Source: Siphonodentalium dalli (Eukaryota; Mollusca; Scaphopoda; Gadilida; Siphonodentaliidae). Taken from it: a stretch of DNA of 64,000 nt. Where the stretch lies: the NCBI GenBank assembly GCA_032622095.1, contig CP136063.1:186289956-186353955 (forward strand). The letters are read 5' to 3'. Below the pieces are notes generated by a model. The model saw only the letters and a program-made list of their open reading frames with translations, made no database searches and had not been told where the DNA came from. Shown piece after piece: positions 24,289-36,381 of this stretch. Both the position numbers and the translations under genes were made by a program. The first letter of the stretch is position 1, and every line of letters starts with the position of its first letter.

Positions 24289-26101
24289 TATATATAAGCT
24301 ACAGTGTAGCCTCATACTTTTCAACCATAATTAAACTACTTGATGGAAATTATTCTTGGATTCACATCAATGTAATATATAAAGAATATACCTGATAAGT
24401 ATTTCTTGTTGGTGACATTTCAATGGTGGACATTGTATGTATGTAATTGGTTTGTCATTTTCTATCTTAAATTTCAACATCCATTTAATTTGAAATTAAG
24501 TCCCAACGTCTATAAACTTTCTATGCATTTCAACATAATATTCATTCTGTCAGCAAAGTTCAAAAGGCCAGTATTTTATTAACAGTGTGTTACATGTTGA
24601 TGCTGTGTGGCTCTTAGAATTTCCTTCTGTTTATAACAGTAGTGTACTAGTGTTGAAATAGTGCTTTCATTGCTAAATGCAACAGGTGTACATATGTAAA
24701 TATCAAATCTTCTACTCTAGATGATGCAGCCTTATCTTGCAAGATAGAAAGCTCGTTTATAACGTGATTGTCATCATCTTCTGATGTTGAGTCACCCCTT
24801 GAGAAGGTTTGGCATATAAAAATGATCAAGTTTTGATATTGCAGGAAAATAAACTTTGTTCAAACAACATCATTCCTTTAATTTAATGAATAGAATGAAA
24901 TTGAGTTGAGGACTCTGTTGAGTGTGCTTGACTTCAGTTTTGACACAAAAATCTTGAATATATAAAAGGCATGGATAACTGATTGAAGGAACCTTAATTC
25001 CATTAAAATAACTTTGAGCAGAAGTTTTGTGTCTCGACTAATAATGATAAAACAACAATGTTTTCGAGGCATGAAACTTTCATTATTTGCATATCTCGAA
25101 GAAAAATGGGGGGGGGGGGGGGGGGGGGGGGGTATACTGGATTGACTGTCCATCTGGGAATATATATATTTCAGCTATAGATTATCAGATATGAATGAAA
25201 TTTGGTATGGAGGTTTGCCATCTGGAGTACTTAAAAAAAGCCCCAATGACATTAGCATTTTCTGTTCAAGAGTTATCCTTCTTTGTTTATTTTAATAGCA
25301 CCTGAATGTAACATTGTAATCAGTTAAATGCAGTTCGGTTGGAAATCTGCTTTTCGGTTGCTTTTCATCTGTTCCCGGAATGCATTTTTCGCCTTTATTT
25401 TCTATGCTGCTGAAACTTTTCTATTTGCAATCTCTATTTCTATTGATAACGCTACAACTTAATATCTGATCTAGCCTAAATGAAGAAATATTATAATTAC
25501 TCTGAAATACGTTCTAATTTGGCAGCATGTAAAATTTTGGCCACAAATTCATACTGGGAACAGACGAAAAATGACCAAGAAGTGGAGTTCCGACTGAACT
25601 GCATTAATCTGATTATGTTGTGATTGTACTGAGGTGAATCAATGCATCTGTGTACCAACAATATGATAGAGAGATCTTTGCCAAAGTGTGGACAATTGTT
25701 GGTTGCTTTTGGCGTTTGGTTATGTTTTCTTCATTTATTTGTTTGTTACTGTGTGTACACCTTCAATCCAGCCTGTTTAGACGAGTCTGTTACATTGTGT
25801 GAGTTGTTTACATGTTCTGTGGGATGATTAACATAGATGCTTTGGCAGAACGTAGATTTCAAACATTCTCTTTTAATGATATATTATTTGATTATGAAAC
25901 AATACACTAACACTTCCTGCCTGTTCAAACTGAAGTTTTCAGTTTCCTGTGCCGGGATCCGAACCTCCACTGATGTCATCTGGCATGTGATGTAATGATG
26001 TAAATGATCTCGTTACAGACTGGACCATCCCACGTCCCCATGGTTTGATGTAGTCTATTGTTTCATAATAGAATAATAGATGAAATATATACTTACAATT
26101 A
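24289..26101. other. Intergenic stretch with a 26-base poly(G) run
   Basis: About 1.8 kb without a supported gene. A run of about 26 G occurs at 25106-25132, and a TTATTTGTTTGTTACTGTGT stretch lies near 25735. Open frames of 60-91 residues have no recognised similarity; one is poly-Pro only because of the G run. Confidence 0.5.
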
Positions 26102-26312
26102 CAGTAATGCTCTAAATAATCGACTCCTTAACACAGCAGAATTATGGGTAACTTTTCAGGATTTAATTGGAAATATGGCTTGTTGCCATTCATCGGAAAG
26201 GTCTCGCTGAGAGCTTTTCGATGAATGGCAACAAGCCATATTCAGACTAAATCCTGAAAAGTTACCCATAATTCTGCTGTGGTTAAGGAGTCTATTATTT
26301 AGAGCATTACTG
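26102..26312. mobile_element. Foldback element family A, copy 3
   Basis: This is a full-length hairpin between TA dinucleotides, CAGTAATGC to GCATTACTG, with its centre near 26207 (AGGTCTCGCTGAGAGCTT). Confidence 0.9.
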
Positions 26313-26400
26313 TATTTCTCAAGGTGCATGCATCCACTCATAATTAGTAGGCCTGTGGTCACTTCATGGGACATCATATATTAACACTTTAAATTCTCAT

Positions 26401-26662
26401 TTAACCCTTCCATGACTGAAGCTTCCTGAAATTTTGAGAAAGCCCTGTACCAATATATTCTCCTATATATGTGGGTATCCTATAGGAGACTTACATATAT
26501 AAGAGAATACATTGGTCTAACAATATTTACCTTGACCTTGTAAGCCAGTGTATTCTCATATATATGCGAGGCTCCCTATGGGAGACTCGCATATATAAGA
26601 GAATGCACTGGCACAGGATCTTTAATGCTGTGCCAGCACATCTCCCATCATGAAAGGGTTGA
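26401..26662 (-). mobile_element. TTAA-flanked element family C, copy 1
   Basis: Ends TTAACCCTTCCATGACTG and CATCATGAAAGGGTTGA; the right tetranucleotide has decayed to TTGA. It holds two ATATATAAGAGAATGC hairpins like those of family B, but with different flanks and spacer (CAATATTTACCTTGACCTTG). Confidence 0.85.
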
Positions 26663-27408
26663 ATTAGTATCTTATCGCCACGCATAGTATTGAACTTATA
26701 ATTTTGTTACATGCATTATATTACATACTATTGGATAGAGGGAGCTCTCAGATATAGATGTATATTCATGTTATCTGGTTGAACAGTTAAATATATTTAA
26801 AATGGTATATGATGTTATTAATTTTCAAAGCGTTAATACTTTTGGAGCTCACCTGTACTCTACTTATGTGCGTTTGAACTGCAAAACTGTTCTAACCGGC
26901 CTATTATGTTGGGTGAAGAAACAATTCTTTTCCTGTTCAGGGATGGTAATAAAAATGTCACTGGTGCTGCATCAAAGAGAACTTCAAGTGATGGCTTGTT
27001 TACATGTAATGTATGCTTCACCCTTCGAGAAATTGAAGCTGCCATACAACACTCTCCTAAGGCAACTACTCGCCTATGAGTATTCAGTATGGAAAGGGAT
27101 ATATAACTAAGATCAGTAGTATTCTATTACCCTAACTTCCGACATAACATTCATCACATGCGAATAACATTCTCGTCTAAGTGGGTCTTTCATCAGCATA
27201 CATGTACATGTATATGAAATATCTCCTATGTTTGTTATTTATTTGTCATCAATATTTTTCTATTTCATATATTACATTTCATTTTGTTACTTGTCTGCAT
27301 TTTCACTGGCACCAATTGTTCATAAGTTCAGTTCCTTGCTGATATTCAAGAAGAATTCAGGGTTCTGGGTGTAAAATCCAATTTCATTTTCCATTTAGAT
27401 TTGCATGT
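26663..27408. other. Intergenic stretch, no gene supported
   Basis: It contains a 102-residue + frame at 26802-27110 and an overlapping - frame, neither with a known motif. The end of the + frame (CAACTACTCGCCTATGAGTA) resembles the ACTACTC/GAGTATT end of family J, so it is probably repeat-derived. Confidence 0.5.
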
Positions 27409-27882
27409 TTAAAGGTACTCAATCCAATCAGAGGGTCCTATATTACTATTTCTTTGGCTTTGGGGGTAAAAAATATTTGATTCGAGTCGAGGAACCCACC
27501 CATCAAAGCTCAGAGTGATTAGATATCGATTTTTGAAATCTATTAATTTTCGGATATGTAGCCCACAAGTTGGCAGAACACGTTAACAATAATAACCACT
27601 TGATTTTAGAGTTATCCATCTTACACCCGCAATTTGTCCGTTTTGATCACGTGTTCTGCCAACTTGTGGGCCACATATCCGAAAATTAATAGATTTCAAA
27701 AATCGATATCTAATCACTCTGAGCTTTGATGGGTGGGTTCCTCGACTCGAATCAAATATTTTTTACCCCCCGAAGCTTTGAGCTTTGATGGGTGGGTTCC
27801 TCGACTCGAATCAAATATTTTTTACCCCCGAAGCCAAAGAAATAGTAATATAGGACCCTCTGATCGGATTGAGTACCTTTAA
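27409..27882. mobile_element. Large foldback family E, 474 bases, TTAA-flanked
   Basis: TTAAAGGTACTCAATCC and GGATTGAGTACCTTTAA are its ends. The arms of about 210 bases pair nearly perfectly, including TCGATTTTTGAAATCTATTA, around a loop near 27600-27650. In the right arm, AGCTTTGATGGGTGGGTTCC and the following bases are duplicated (about 27721-27829). Confidence 0.87.
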
Positions 27883-27921
27883 CATGACCTTCATCCTAGA
27901 AGTAGCATTATACAGAGACTA

Positions 27922-28134
27922 CAGTAATGCCCTAAATAATCGACTCCTTAACCGCAGCAGAATTATGGGTAACTTTTCAGGATTTAGTCAGAAATATGGC
28001 ATGTTGCCATTCAACAGAAAGCTCTCACCAAGAGCTTTCCGATGAGTGGCAACAAGCCATATTTCCAACTAAATCCTGAAAAGTTACCCATAATTCTGCT
28101 GCGGTTAAGGAGACGATCATTTAGGGCATTACTT
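27922..28134. mobile_element. Foldback element family A, copy 4
   Basis: This full-length hairpin lies 40 bases after family E. The left end is CAGTAATGCCCTAAATAATC; the right end has drifted to GGCATTACTT before TA. Confidence 0.88.
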
Positions 28135-28794
28135 TATCTGGTCAGATTTGTATGAATTTTCATTTAAGTCCTTCCATCTAGTTTTAAGAAAACAGCTGTG
28201 AAACTATGCAATAGTCATATTTTACTATAATAGGTGTCTTGCAATAGTCATATTTAGAACTAACTATAATACCTAAATATAGAATTTATACATGTAGCTA
28301 TAAATAGGTTTGCCACACCTGCTTGGGCTTCACCCGGACAAAATCCTATTTGAATTGGTGTCTGTAGAAACCAAGCTATGATTATCTTATATTGGGATCG
28401 TCAATTCACTGCCATCGTTTTCCATGCCATTAAATAATTTTAATTTAATTGGATCCATGATTTCAGTCTCTGAAGAATCATGACACAATTAATCTTTTCT
28501 GATTATCATCTCTGAATTGGGGTCATAGGCTATTTGACGCCTAGTACTGTGTTTTACATCACCATGCCTCGGTCTTGAATAAGTAACCATTTGTGAACTT
28601 GCTCAAGTACCTATATTTAGAGAATTAACAGTTCATCATTTAACTTCATTGGAAAGTCGTATCAAAAAGTAGTCCAAGATATGAGTCGCAACATTCAAAA
28701 TACCTGGTGCTCTCGTTTTCCATCCCAGTATTTCATCCTCACAAAAATCCTATGATAGAATTCTACTCTCTAAATAACTGTCTGAATAAAGTCT
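28135..28794. other. Intergenic stretch, nothing recognised
   Basis: AT-rich, no open frame of note. A TAGTCATATTT phrase repeats at about 28212 and 28248. Confidence 0.45.
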
Positions 28795-29062
28795 GAAAGT
28801 AGTGTCTGTCATTTGCAGAATGAGGTCCCCAGTGGGTGAATTTAGTGAAGCTATCCCGCACAGTGGGCTAGCATCACCAAATTCACCCTCTGGGAATCTG
28901 ATTCTGTTTATGCCTCATCTTCTGAGAAGTATCTATAGTCTCAAATTAACATTGTTTTTAGTAACTTATTCCCTTCTCTTCAGTTTCTATTCCCCTAATT
29001 TGCAGAAGATAAAATCCATAATCGAGGTGACTAATGGGTGAACATCACCAACTTCAACTGGA
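28795..29062. mobile_element. Foldback element family D, copy 4 (both ends lost)
   Basis: It begins inside the left end (GTGTCTGTCATTTGCAGAAT), contains the GAGGTCCCCAGTGGGTGA palindrome and middle segment, and stops at ACTTCAACTGG without the second palindrome. Confidence 0.75.
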
Positions 29063-29261
29063 ATCAGTTTGATTATTTTAATACATATTTTTCATTATAT
29101 GGGGAAGAGCCTTCTTCTGATTTGTATTTCTTGGTGACATAATGTATGTTCTTAAACCCATGGAATAGAAACATTGATGGTACATGTACATTCAAACCCA
29201 AAAGTTTGTATTTGACTATTGTCACGAAATGAGATTATATAAATATATATTCAAGATCCAT

Positions 29262-29396
29262 ACGGAAATATGGCTTGTTGCCATTCATCGGAAAGCTCTC
29301 ACTGCGACCTTTCCGATGAATGGCAACAAGCCATATCCTGGAAAATGACCGATAATTCTGCTGTGGTTAAGGAGTTGATTATTTAGGGCATTACTG
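29262..29396. mobile_element. Foldback element family A, copy 5 (left third lost)
   Basis: It begins at CGGAAATATGGCTTGTTGCC, keeps the centre and the whole right arm, and ends GGCATTACTG before TA. Confidence 0.85.
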
Positions 29397-29469
29397 TAGA
29401 TGAGAACAAGGTATATTCTTGTTTGTGAAAACCAACATAAGCACAGGTTCTAAAAGTAATGTATTTGAG

Positions 29470-29884
29470 CAAGCCTTCATATAGTGGATCTGTCATTTGC
29501 AGAATGAGGTCCCATGCTAGTGATGCTATCCCAGCAGTGAGCTAGGATCATCAAATTCATTTATTGGGGAACTCATTCTGCTTGGGCCTCATCTGTGGGA
29601 AGTATCTATAGTATCAAATTAACATTGTGTTTATTTACTTGTTCCCTTCTGGGATGTTTCTATATCCTCTAATTTGCAGTAAAATTTGTAATTTAGGTGA
29701 CTAATGGTTCACTTGACCAACTTCAATCTGATCCTGGGTCTCCAGTAGTAGTTGAGGCCTAAGCAGAATTAGGTTCTCAGAGGGTGAATATGGTGATGCC
29801 AGCCCATCATGCGGGATAGTGTCATTAAATTCACCCTCTGGGGACCTCATTCTGAAAATGACAGATAGACTATTTGCTTGCTTG
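29470..29884. mobile_element. Foldback element family D, copy 5 with perfect 8-base duplication
   Basis: The target duplication TATTTGAG is exact at 29462-29469 and 29885-29892. The element starts CAAGCCTTCATATAGTGG and ends CTATTTGCTTGCTTG. The left palindrome is partly deleted and the right one is intact. Confidence 0.88.
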
Positions 29885-30143
29885 TATTTGAGCAGACAAT
29901 TTTTACCCAGATACTGCTATGCTCCTCCCACTATGGCTGGCTGTGGAATTATCTGTTATCTTTTCATCAAGCAAACGATCGCCTACCAAACAGGAATATG
30001 GAATGTACCCACAAATGAACTTCTGCCTGCTGTATGATGATAATTTCAAACAATGTTTGACTTACCAAGAGTTTTTGAGATATCTGTTTCATTTAGTTTT
30101 ATGACCTTTTTGATTGAAATTGTATTGTGCACTTGTGAAAGTA

Positions 30144-30357
30144 CAGTAATGCCCTAAATAATCGACTCCTTAACCACAGCAGAATTAAGGGTAATTTTTC
30201 AGGATTTAGTCAGAAATATGGCTTGTTGCTATTCATCGGAAAGCTCTCAGTGAGAGTCTTCCGATGAATGGCAACAAGCCATATTTCCGACTAAATCCTG
30301 AAAAGTTACCCATAATTCTGCTGTGGTTAAGGAGTTGATTACTGTAGGGCATTACTG
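30144..30357. mobile_element. Foldback element family A, copy 6
   Basis: This is a full-length hairpin between TA dinucleotides with centre GCTCTCAGTGAGAGTCTT. Confidence 0.9.
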
Positions 30358-30904
30358 TATACAATTCACTGTTTTGTTAATTTCATATTTTGAAATTGTG
30401 TCAATAATGTTTTGGACCGATTTCTAGATGAAATGTTAAATGTTCAAAAGCAGAATAAATTATACTTTTATAATACTTCTAAAGTTCATTGAAACCCATT
30501 CAATGGAATGACGATGACATATGAGTCCTGCTCATGACAAAAGTTCAATTTGTCATTGTCATTAGCAGACTAAACAAAGTTGAACACTAGTTGGATGCAA
30601 ATTGACCGTTCTACATCTGAACAGAATCATCGCCACATATCATATCCACACCTCATCATCACTATCACAATTCACCACAATCAGGTCTCAGATAATGTAA
30701 TATGAATATATACTGTATGTACATCCACATGTGTACAAATTTCATCTAAAGTATTCTTCATCTGTTTGTAAATATACCATTGTTACGTTAACAAGTCTCT
30801 TTTTTCCCCCCCCCTATTATCTAAACACCTCAATAGTTCCCCCTGACTGATTGTACTGTATCCATGAGACTAATGAAGTGAGATAATGTCAGGGTTTTCG
30901 CTGG
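30358..30904. other. Intergenic stretch, nothing recognised
   Basis: AT-rich with a short C run near 30811. No gene or repeat was recognised. Confidence 0.45.
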
Positions 30905-31007
30905 GGCTTTCCGATGAATGGTAACAAAGCCTTATTTCCGACTAAATCCTGAAAAGTTACCCATAATTCTGCTGTGGTTAAGGGGTCGATTACTTACGGC
31001 ATTACTG
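30905..31007. mobile_element. Foldback element family A, copy 7 (right arm only)
   Basis: Only the right half remains, from GCTTTCCGATGAATGG to GGCATTACTG followed by TA. Confidence 0.82.
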
Positions 31008-31225
31008 TACCGAGAACATTTGGATGTTTATCACTGAAAAATAGCCATTTCCTTGCACTTGAGACAACAAGCAGGAACATTGAAGCTTCGTATAGAAACC
31101 AAATTAAAACAGATCATCTTTCTTTGATCTCAAGTTAATGAACTAAAAGCATGTAAGCACCACAACATACAATGGATACAACGACTTTTTCTAACAGTAG
31201 CAATATTAAAAGCTGACATCAAAGG

Positions 31226-33191
31226 TAGGGCTGGATGATATTAACGAAAATAAAAACCGCGATTTTTTAAAATTAAAACCGCGGTTAACGATATAATCGC
31301 GGTTTTTATACGCCCTTTTTGAAAAAAGGTCGTATTATGTTATCAGTCCGTCCGTCCGTTAACATTTTTGGTTTCCGATCGATAACTCCAGTTTGGATTA
31401 TTTGATCTGAACCAAAGTTGTTATGTGTATTTCCCAGCTAAAGATACAGGCCAAGTTCGAATATGGGTTATGTCCAATTATTTTTACATGAGTTACGGCC
31501 CTTTTTCGACTTAGAATTTTACCGTCTGTTAACATTTTTGGTTTCCGACCGATAACTCCAGTATGGATTATTTGATCTGAACCAAAGTTGGTATGTGTAT
31601 TTCCCAGCTAAAGATACAGGCCAAGTTCGAATATGGGTTCCGTCCAATTATTTTTACATGAGTTACGGCCCTTTTTCGACTTAGAATTTGACCGTCTGTT
31701 AATATTTTTGGTTTCCGACCGATAACTCCAGTTTGGATTATTTGATCTGAACCAAAGTTGGTATGTGTATTTCCCAGCTAAAGATACAGGCCAAGTTCGA
31801 ATATGGGTTCCGTCCAATTATTTTTACATGAGTTACGGCCCTTTTTCAACTTAAAATTTGACCAATTTCATAACATTTTGGTTTCCGACCGATAACTCCA
31901 GCTTTTATTATTTGAGCTGAACCAAAGCTGGTATGTGTATTTCCCAGCTAAAACTACACGCCAAGTTTGAATATACATTCTGTCTAATTATTTTTACATG
32001 AGTTATGGCCATTTTTCGACTTAGAATTTGACCACATTTTGGCATTGAAATTAGGGGTATATCAGATTTTCTTTAAATGTAAGCTCAAAGTCTTATCTTA
32101 TTTTGCGATAGTACAATTCGAAATGGCTAAAGGGCGTATTTTGCCACGCCCTAGCGATGCTCTTGTTAAAACATCAGATACTAGTAACTTAAAACAGTTT
32201 CTCACTGTTCGCTAGAATCACATCATTGTCATTAATTTTGACAAGTTGACGTCAATAATAACATACACAACCACTCAACCAGTGACAACCTCATGCTCGA
32301 TCGATATTCGGAATGAAAAGTAAATTCACCGGTTAAATTCCGCTATTCGGACAATTTCGTTCCCCGGTGACTTGACAAATTCTGGTATATACCGATAATT
32401 AATAAAACCATTATCTCGTCTATGCCAAAACTAAAAGTGTTCTATACTATAGTATCCTTTTCTAACTCGGTATATTCAACCATGTTGAGTAAATACATTT
32501 TGTTCCCGATGACACTTGCGTCGCTTGACAAATGGAAATGTGGTGTACCGTCAAGACAAATTTTAGCGAAGTCCACACACACGTAGTACATAACTTTTGG
32601 AATTCTGCCAAGCAAGGACACCATGTATTTTTGGGCGGGTTTGAAGCCCTAATTCTATAATTTTGGTTTTAACCAATCGCCGTGAGTGGTTTCTTCTAGA
32701 CGAGAAGGGGGCGGTATCTTCGCTCATTTACTATTTTGATTGACGGTGCATGTGCATCATTGTACTGAAGGAAGAGGCGTGGCAAAACTGATATTCATAT
32801 TGATCTATCACCTGATCAGTCGTCAATTCATTTGGTGAATTCTCTTGTAATAAAAAGTACGCAGGGAAGTTGGAGGGTTTGTGTAATATTGTGAGCGAAA
32901 GGGGGACGTATTCTGGGTTTTCATATCCCCCTAATTTCGTTAGTCGTCCTAAACGTTGTTTACTATGATTATTGAATATTGAAAAAGTCAGGACACAGGG
33001 ATTTAGTTGGAATTTAAAACTTAAATAACTCGATTTAGGCTTGAGTTAAACTATTTGTTTGTATACACTTATGGTCTGGCACCCTCTAATTGCCGACGAT
33101 ATTACGATTATTTTAGTTTAGACGATATTACTGACGATATTGAAATATTAACCGGGTATTGACGATTAATCGGGAAAACCGCCCAGCACTA
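31226..33191. mobile_element. hAT-like element, 1966 bases, with a nested element
   Basis: An exact 8-base target duplication ATCAAAGG lies at 31218-31225 and 33192-33199. Left end TAGGGCTGGATGATATTAAC and right end, read on the other strand, TAGTGCTGGGCGGTTTTCCC are imperfect inverted repeats. Both sides carry subterminal motifs typical of this group (AACCGCGGTTAACGATAT, GACGATATTGAAATATTAAC). No transposase frame is seen. It carries the Helitron-like array at 31307-32140. Confidence 0.87.
31307..32140 (-). mobile_element. Helitron-like element with four tandem 170-base units
   Basis: Subterminal inverted repeats ATACGCCCTTT and AAAGGGCGTAT bound it. A hairpin CCTTTTTGAAAAAAGG at the left and a short GTCC run precede four direct copies of a 170-base unit starting AACATTTTTGGTTTCCGA at 31361, 31531, 31701 and about 31872. 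The first three are almost identical; the fourth has diverged. This is pearl/HINE architecture, nested in a hAT-like element. Confidence 0.72.
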
Positions 33192-33199
33192 ATCAAAGG

Positions 33200-33602
33200 A
33201 ACTACAGCGGTTGGCAAAAGAAACATTGTCACACTCAAGAGTCAAGTGTACTCCAGCAGTACTATCAGACATTACAACAAATATACCATGGATGCATGGC
33301 ACTGTGGTCTGTTGGGGCCTCGTGAAGGGCACTGGAGCTGCCTGCGAGATTTTAACCATTGACCATTTCTCACTGTGTGTGGAGTTGGCAAGATGTCAGT
33401 CTATAAGGACATATCTGAGATAATGCAAAACTGACAATTTAATAGGAATTCTTGATGATTTTATTAAGTGCACTGATTATTTGTTGACAGTACATGTACC
33501 GGACTAGTGAACATGACATCTACATGCCAGGCACCATCTACACCCATTCGACGGCCTATACATGAGTGAGAAGAGTCTCTCCACTGGGCAAACAACCAAA
33601 TG
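33200..33602. other. Intergenic stretch after the hAT-like element
   Basis: Two overlapping open frames of 67 and 70 residues occur on the + strand. Neither has a recognised motif or splice support, so they are not called. Confidence 0.45.
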
Positions 33603-33966
33603 TTAAAGACATATTATGGACTTGTTCGGATGCGTGAAACAGATAAATTGGTTCGCAAGTGCTATGTCAATTGGGGGAATGTATCATTATATTAACATCA
33701 CCGAAGAAATCAGCCATACCACTCCATAGAAAACATCGTCTGAACTATGCTCAATTGCAAATATTTACATCTCGATTCGGGACGCAACAATGGGCGTTAA
33801 ACTAACGCAAATGATTTCGCCATCAAGACTCATTGCATTTAATTAATATATAAGAATGACGATGTTTGTTGTAAATTTGGATTAATATTCGTAAAAATAA
33901 CTACTTTTATCAAGAGTATTCTCCATTTCTATTTATCACCCTTCTGGAGTGTTTCACATCACATTA
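33603..33966 (+). repeat. Dispersed repeat N, copy 2
   Basis: It matches 1191-1563 in the same orientation, including TTAAAGACATATTATGGACT, ATTTAATTAATATAT and GGAGTGTTTCACATCAC. Confidence 0.8.
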
Positions 33967-34567
33967 ACATATTTATTACCTCTTCGTGTGAGTTACCACA
34001 TTTTAATAACAAAAATGTGCACCAAAAACCCTTGTTGGTATTACATTGATTCCGTCCACGCTCACAATGAATCCTCTGATCAATCACACCATGTGATAAC
34101 ACTATCGGCAATGAAGAGGTTAAGCCCATGAACATGACATTGTGTCCAGTCTGCTCTTGGTGCTCCAATATTCAGGTACAGATCAGTACTTGGTTTCCTG
34201 CTAACTCTTTAAATTCAGAATGCATTACAGAGATCTGCAGGCAAAATATAGAACATACTGTCAAACCAAATGTTTAAATAACCCAAAAACTCACAAATAG
34301 CAGTCGGGGAAATTTCTATGACAATCTGTTGTTTATATTCTTGAAGTTATATAATGTGGGCTAATGTTAGCATATAAATAATAACAACGTTCATAAATGA
34401 GGATGAGTTTTAATGATCATGACCAATTTTTATGTAGATTATAAATATTCCCACATTGATGACGCCATTATCATTCCTGACATATTTTCAACTCGTATAT
34501 GTGATAAGAACTAGTGAACCAGTCGTTATTTGTTGAGGCGCTTCAGTGAAAACAAACCAAGAGCATT
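33967..34567. other. Intergenic stretch, nothing recognised
   Basis: AT-rich sequence with overlapping short frames on both strands. No element ends were seen. Confidence 0.45.
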
Positions 34568-34755
34568 AATTGACTCCTTAACCACAGCAGAATTATGGGT
34601 AACTTTTCAGGATTTAGTCGGAAATATGGCTTGTTGCCATTCATCGGAAAGCTCTCCCTGAGAGCTTTCCAATGAATGGCAACAAGCCATATTTCCGACT
34701 AAATCCTGATAAGTAAAGTTACCCATAATTCTGCTGTGGTTAAGGAGTCAATTAT
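34568..34755. mobile_element. Foldback element family A, copy 8 (outermost ends lost)
   Basis: The hairpin runs from AATTGACTCCTTAACCACAG to GTTAAGGAGTCAATT. The terminal CAGTAATGC and GCATTACTG are missing from both ends. A 5-base duplication, AAGTA, lies in the right arm. Confidence 0.85.
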
Positions 34756-35238
34756 AAATTTTTATGCTGAATTGGTCATTGTCGAATGAATTCATGCTAA
34801 AAGACACTCAGGTTCTCCCAAATGTGCAAAAAGTCACCCAGCATCTGAAACTCAATTCAAGGATATTGAACTGTGGTGCCAGTCAAACTCAAAGCGAATG
34901 GCAATGCCCATTCAAATTCCATTGAAATCCCACTCAGATCAAAAACAAATACATATTATAATAAAATTAGCAGACGACTAATCTAAAATCGTGTTTTTGA
35001 TGAGATTTCGAGATGATGGGTGTCTTTTTGGACATTTGATATATCCTGGGTGTCATTGCATGAGATCACATGACAATGACCAATTCAGCAATACAATGTG
35101 TTGTTCAACAGAAGAATGTTCAGAGAATATGTTCAACAAACTACCCAAGGTTGTTTGTTGAACTTATTTTATCTGAACATTCCTTTCAAATGACTGAATA
35201 GGAATTCTATGCCTTCTGCACTTGTACTATTTTGACAG
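34756..35238. other. Intergenic stretch with a family J fragment
   Basis: Near 35160-35235, TTGTTGAACTTATTTTATCT and CCTTCTGCACTTGTACTAT resemble the interior of family J. The remainder is unassigned. Confidence 0.45.
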
Positions 35239-36381
35239 GAACTGAATGATAGCACCTTTATATATTCATTAGTGTATATTATGCACACAAGCTTTCTGCC
35301 TTCTGTATTATTTTTAAAGACTCTCTTAATTTTCGAGTCACTGATTATTTTTTTATAGTGCCTTGATATAAGGTTCTAATAACAATCAAGCCACAAAATA
35401 TGATTAAAATACTATAATTCCATCACCATTTGAAACGTCCCAGAAAATGCCCATAGAGAAATAGAAATCAGCTGAAATCATAGAAAGATTTCCCTCCTTA
35501 TGGCTCCCAGAATGCAACATAATTCGAACTAAAAATGTATTTTAAAATGGAAGGGGAATATCTTTAAGATATAGAGTTATTCCCCCTCCATTGAAAATAA
35601 TCCACTTTTGCACTACAATCCAGATGAAACATAAGCACAAAACGCGTTGGTAACTAAACAAAAACAACATGTTCACAGTCTAATACACCGGATAAGATGA
35701 TAATACATGTTTTTGAGCTTCCTCTTTCAAATGGTATAATATGGCATATATATTTTATATATGTGATCTGGGGGTTTGAAATTTAAATTTACCTTAACCC
35801 AACAGAACGGCCCTGTGCCAATACATTCTCTTATATATGCGAGTCGACCATATGTCGCCTCGCATATATAAGAGAATGCATTGGCTTAACACATATTAAA
35901 AATGATAAAATTGTCAAAGAATGTAGAAAAATATTATAAAAAATGTAAGAAAAAATTCTAAAATTGTTAAAGAATGTAAGAAAAAATGGTAAAAAAAGGT
36001 TTTTTTTTAGGCCAATGCATTCTCTTATATATGCGAGGCGACCTATGGTCGACTCGCATATATAAGAAAATGCATTGGCACAGGGCATAACTGTAACCAT
36101 CACAATGTGGTCAATGAACCGGTTCCAATGATATCCATATTTGTATGGTGTTATTGAGACAGATGGAAGATATTTTAGGCTGTTGAAGCTTTATTGGGGC
36201 GTTTTTGGTCGCTTTGTTGGGTAAAGGGTTAAAGTAATTAATGATTACAGAATGATCTCACGTCATAGATTTAAGACTCAGAGCTATATTTCACGTGATA
36301 AAGGCTTCACAGAAGGCCGAAAGTTTGTGTGCATTATACACTAATGAGTCTATATAAATAGTGTTATCATTCATTCCCGTT
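35239..36381. mobile_element. Inverted-repeat element family L, copy 2, with a nested family B
   Basis: GAACTGAATGATAGCACCTT at the left is answered by AGTGTTATCATTCATTCCCG at the right, with ATTAGTGTATATTATGCACA inside. It is the same family as 7932-8534, enlarged by the family B insertion (35794-36232). A roughly 130-base segment before the insertion (35655-35795, CTTCCTCTTTCAAATGGTAT) recurs at about 41450-41600. Confidence 0.72.
35794..36232 (-). mobile_element. TTAA-flanked element family B, copy 6 (nested)
   Basis: The left end is eroded to TTAACCCAACAGAACGG; the right end TGTTGGGTAAAGGGTTAA is intact. The spacer between the two hairpins is lengthened by a repeated GTAAGAAAAAAT stretch. 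Confidence 0.87.

Noticed and set aside
26802-27110. 102-residue + strand frame in the intergenic region.
   Set aside because: No domain, overlapped by an opposite-strand frame, and its 3' part resembles the end of family J.
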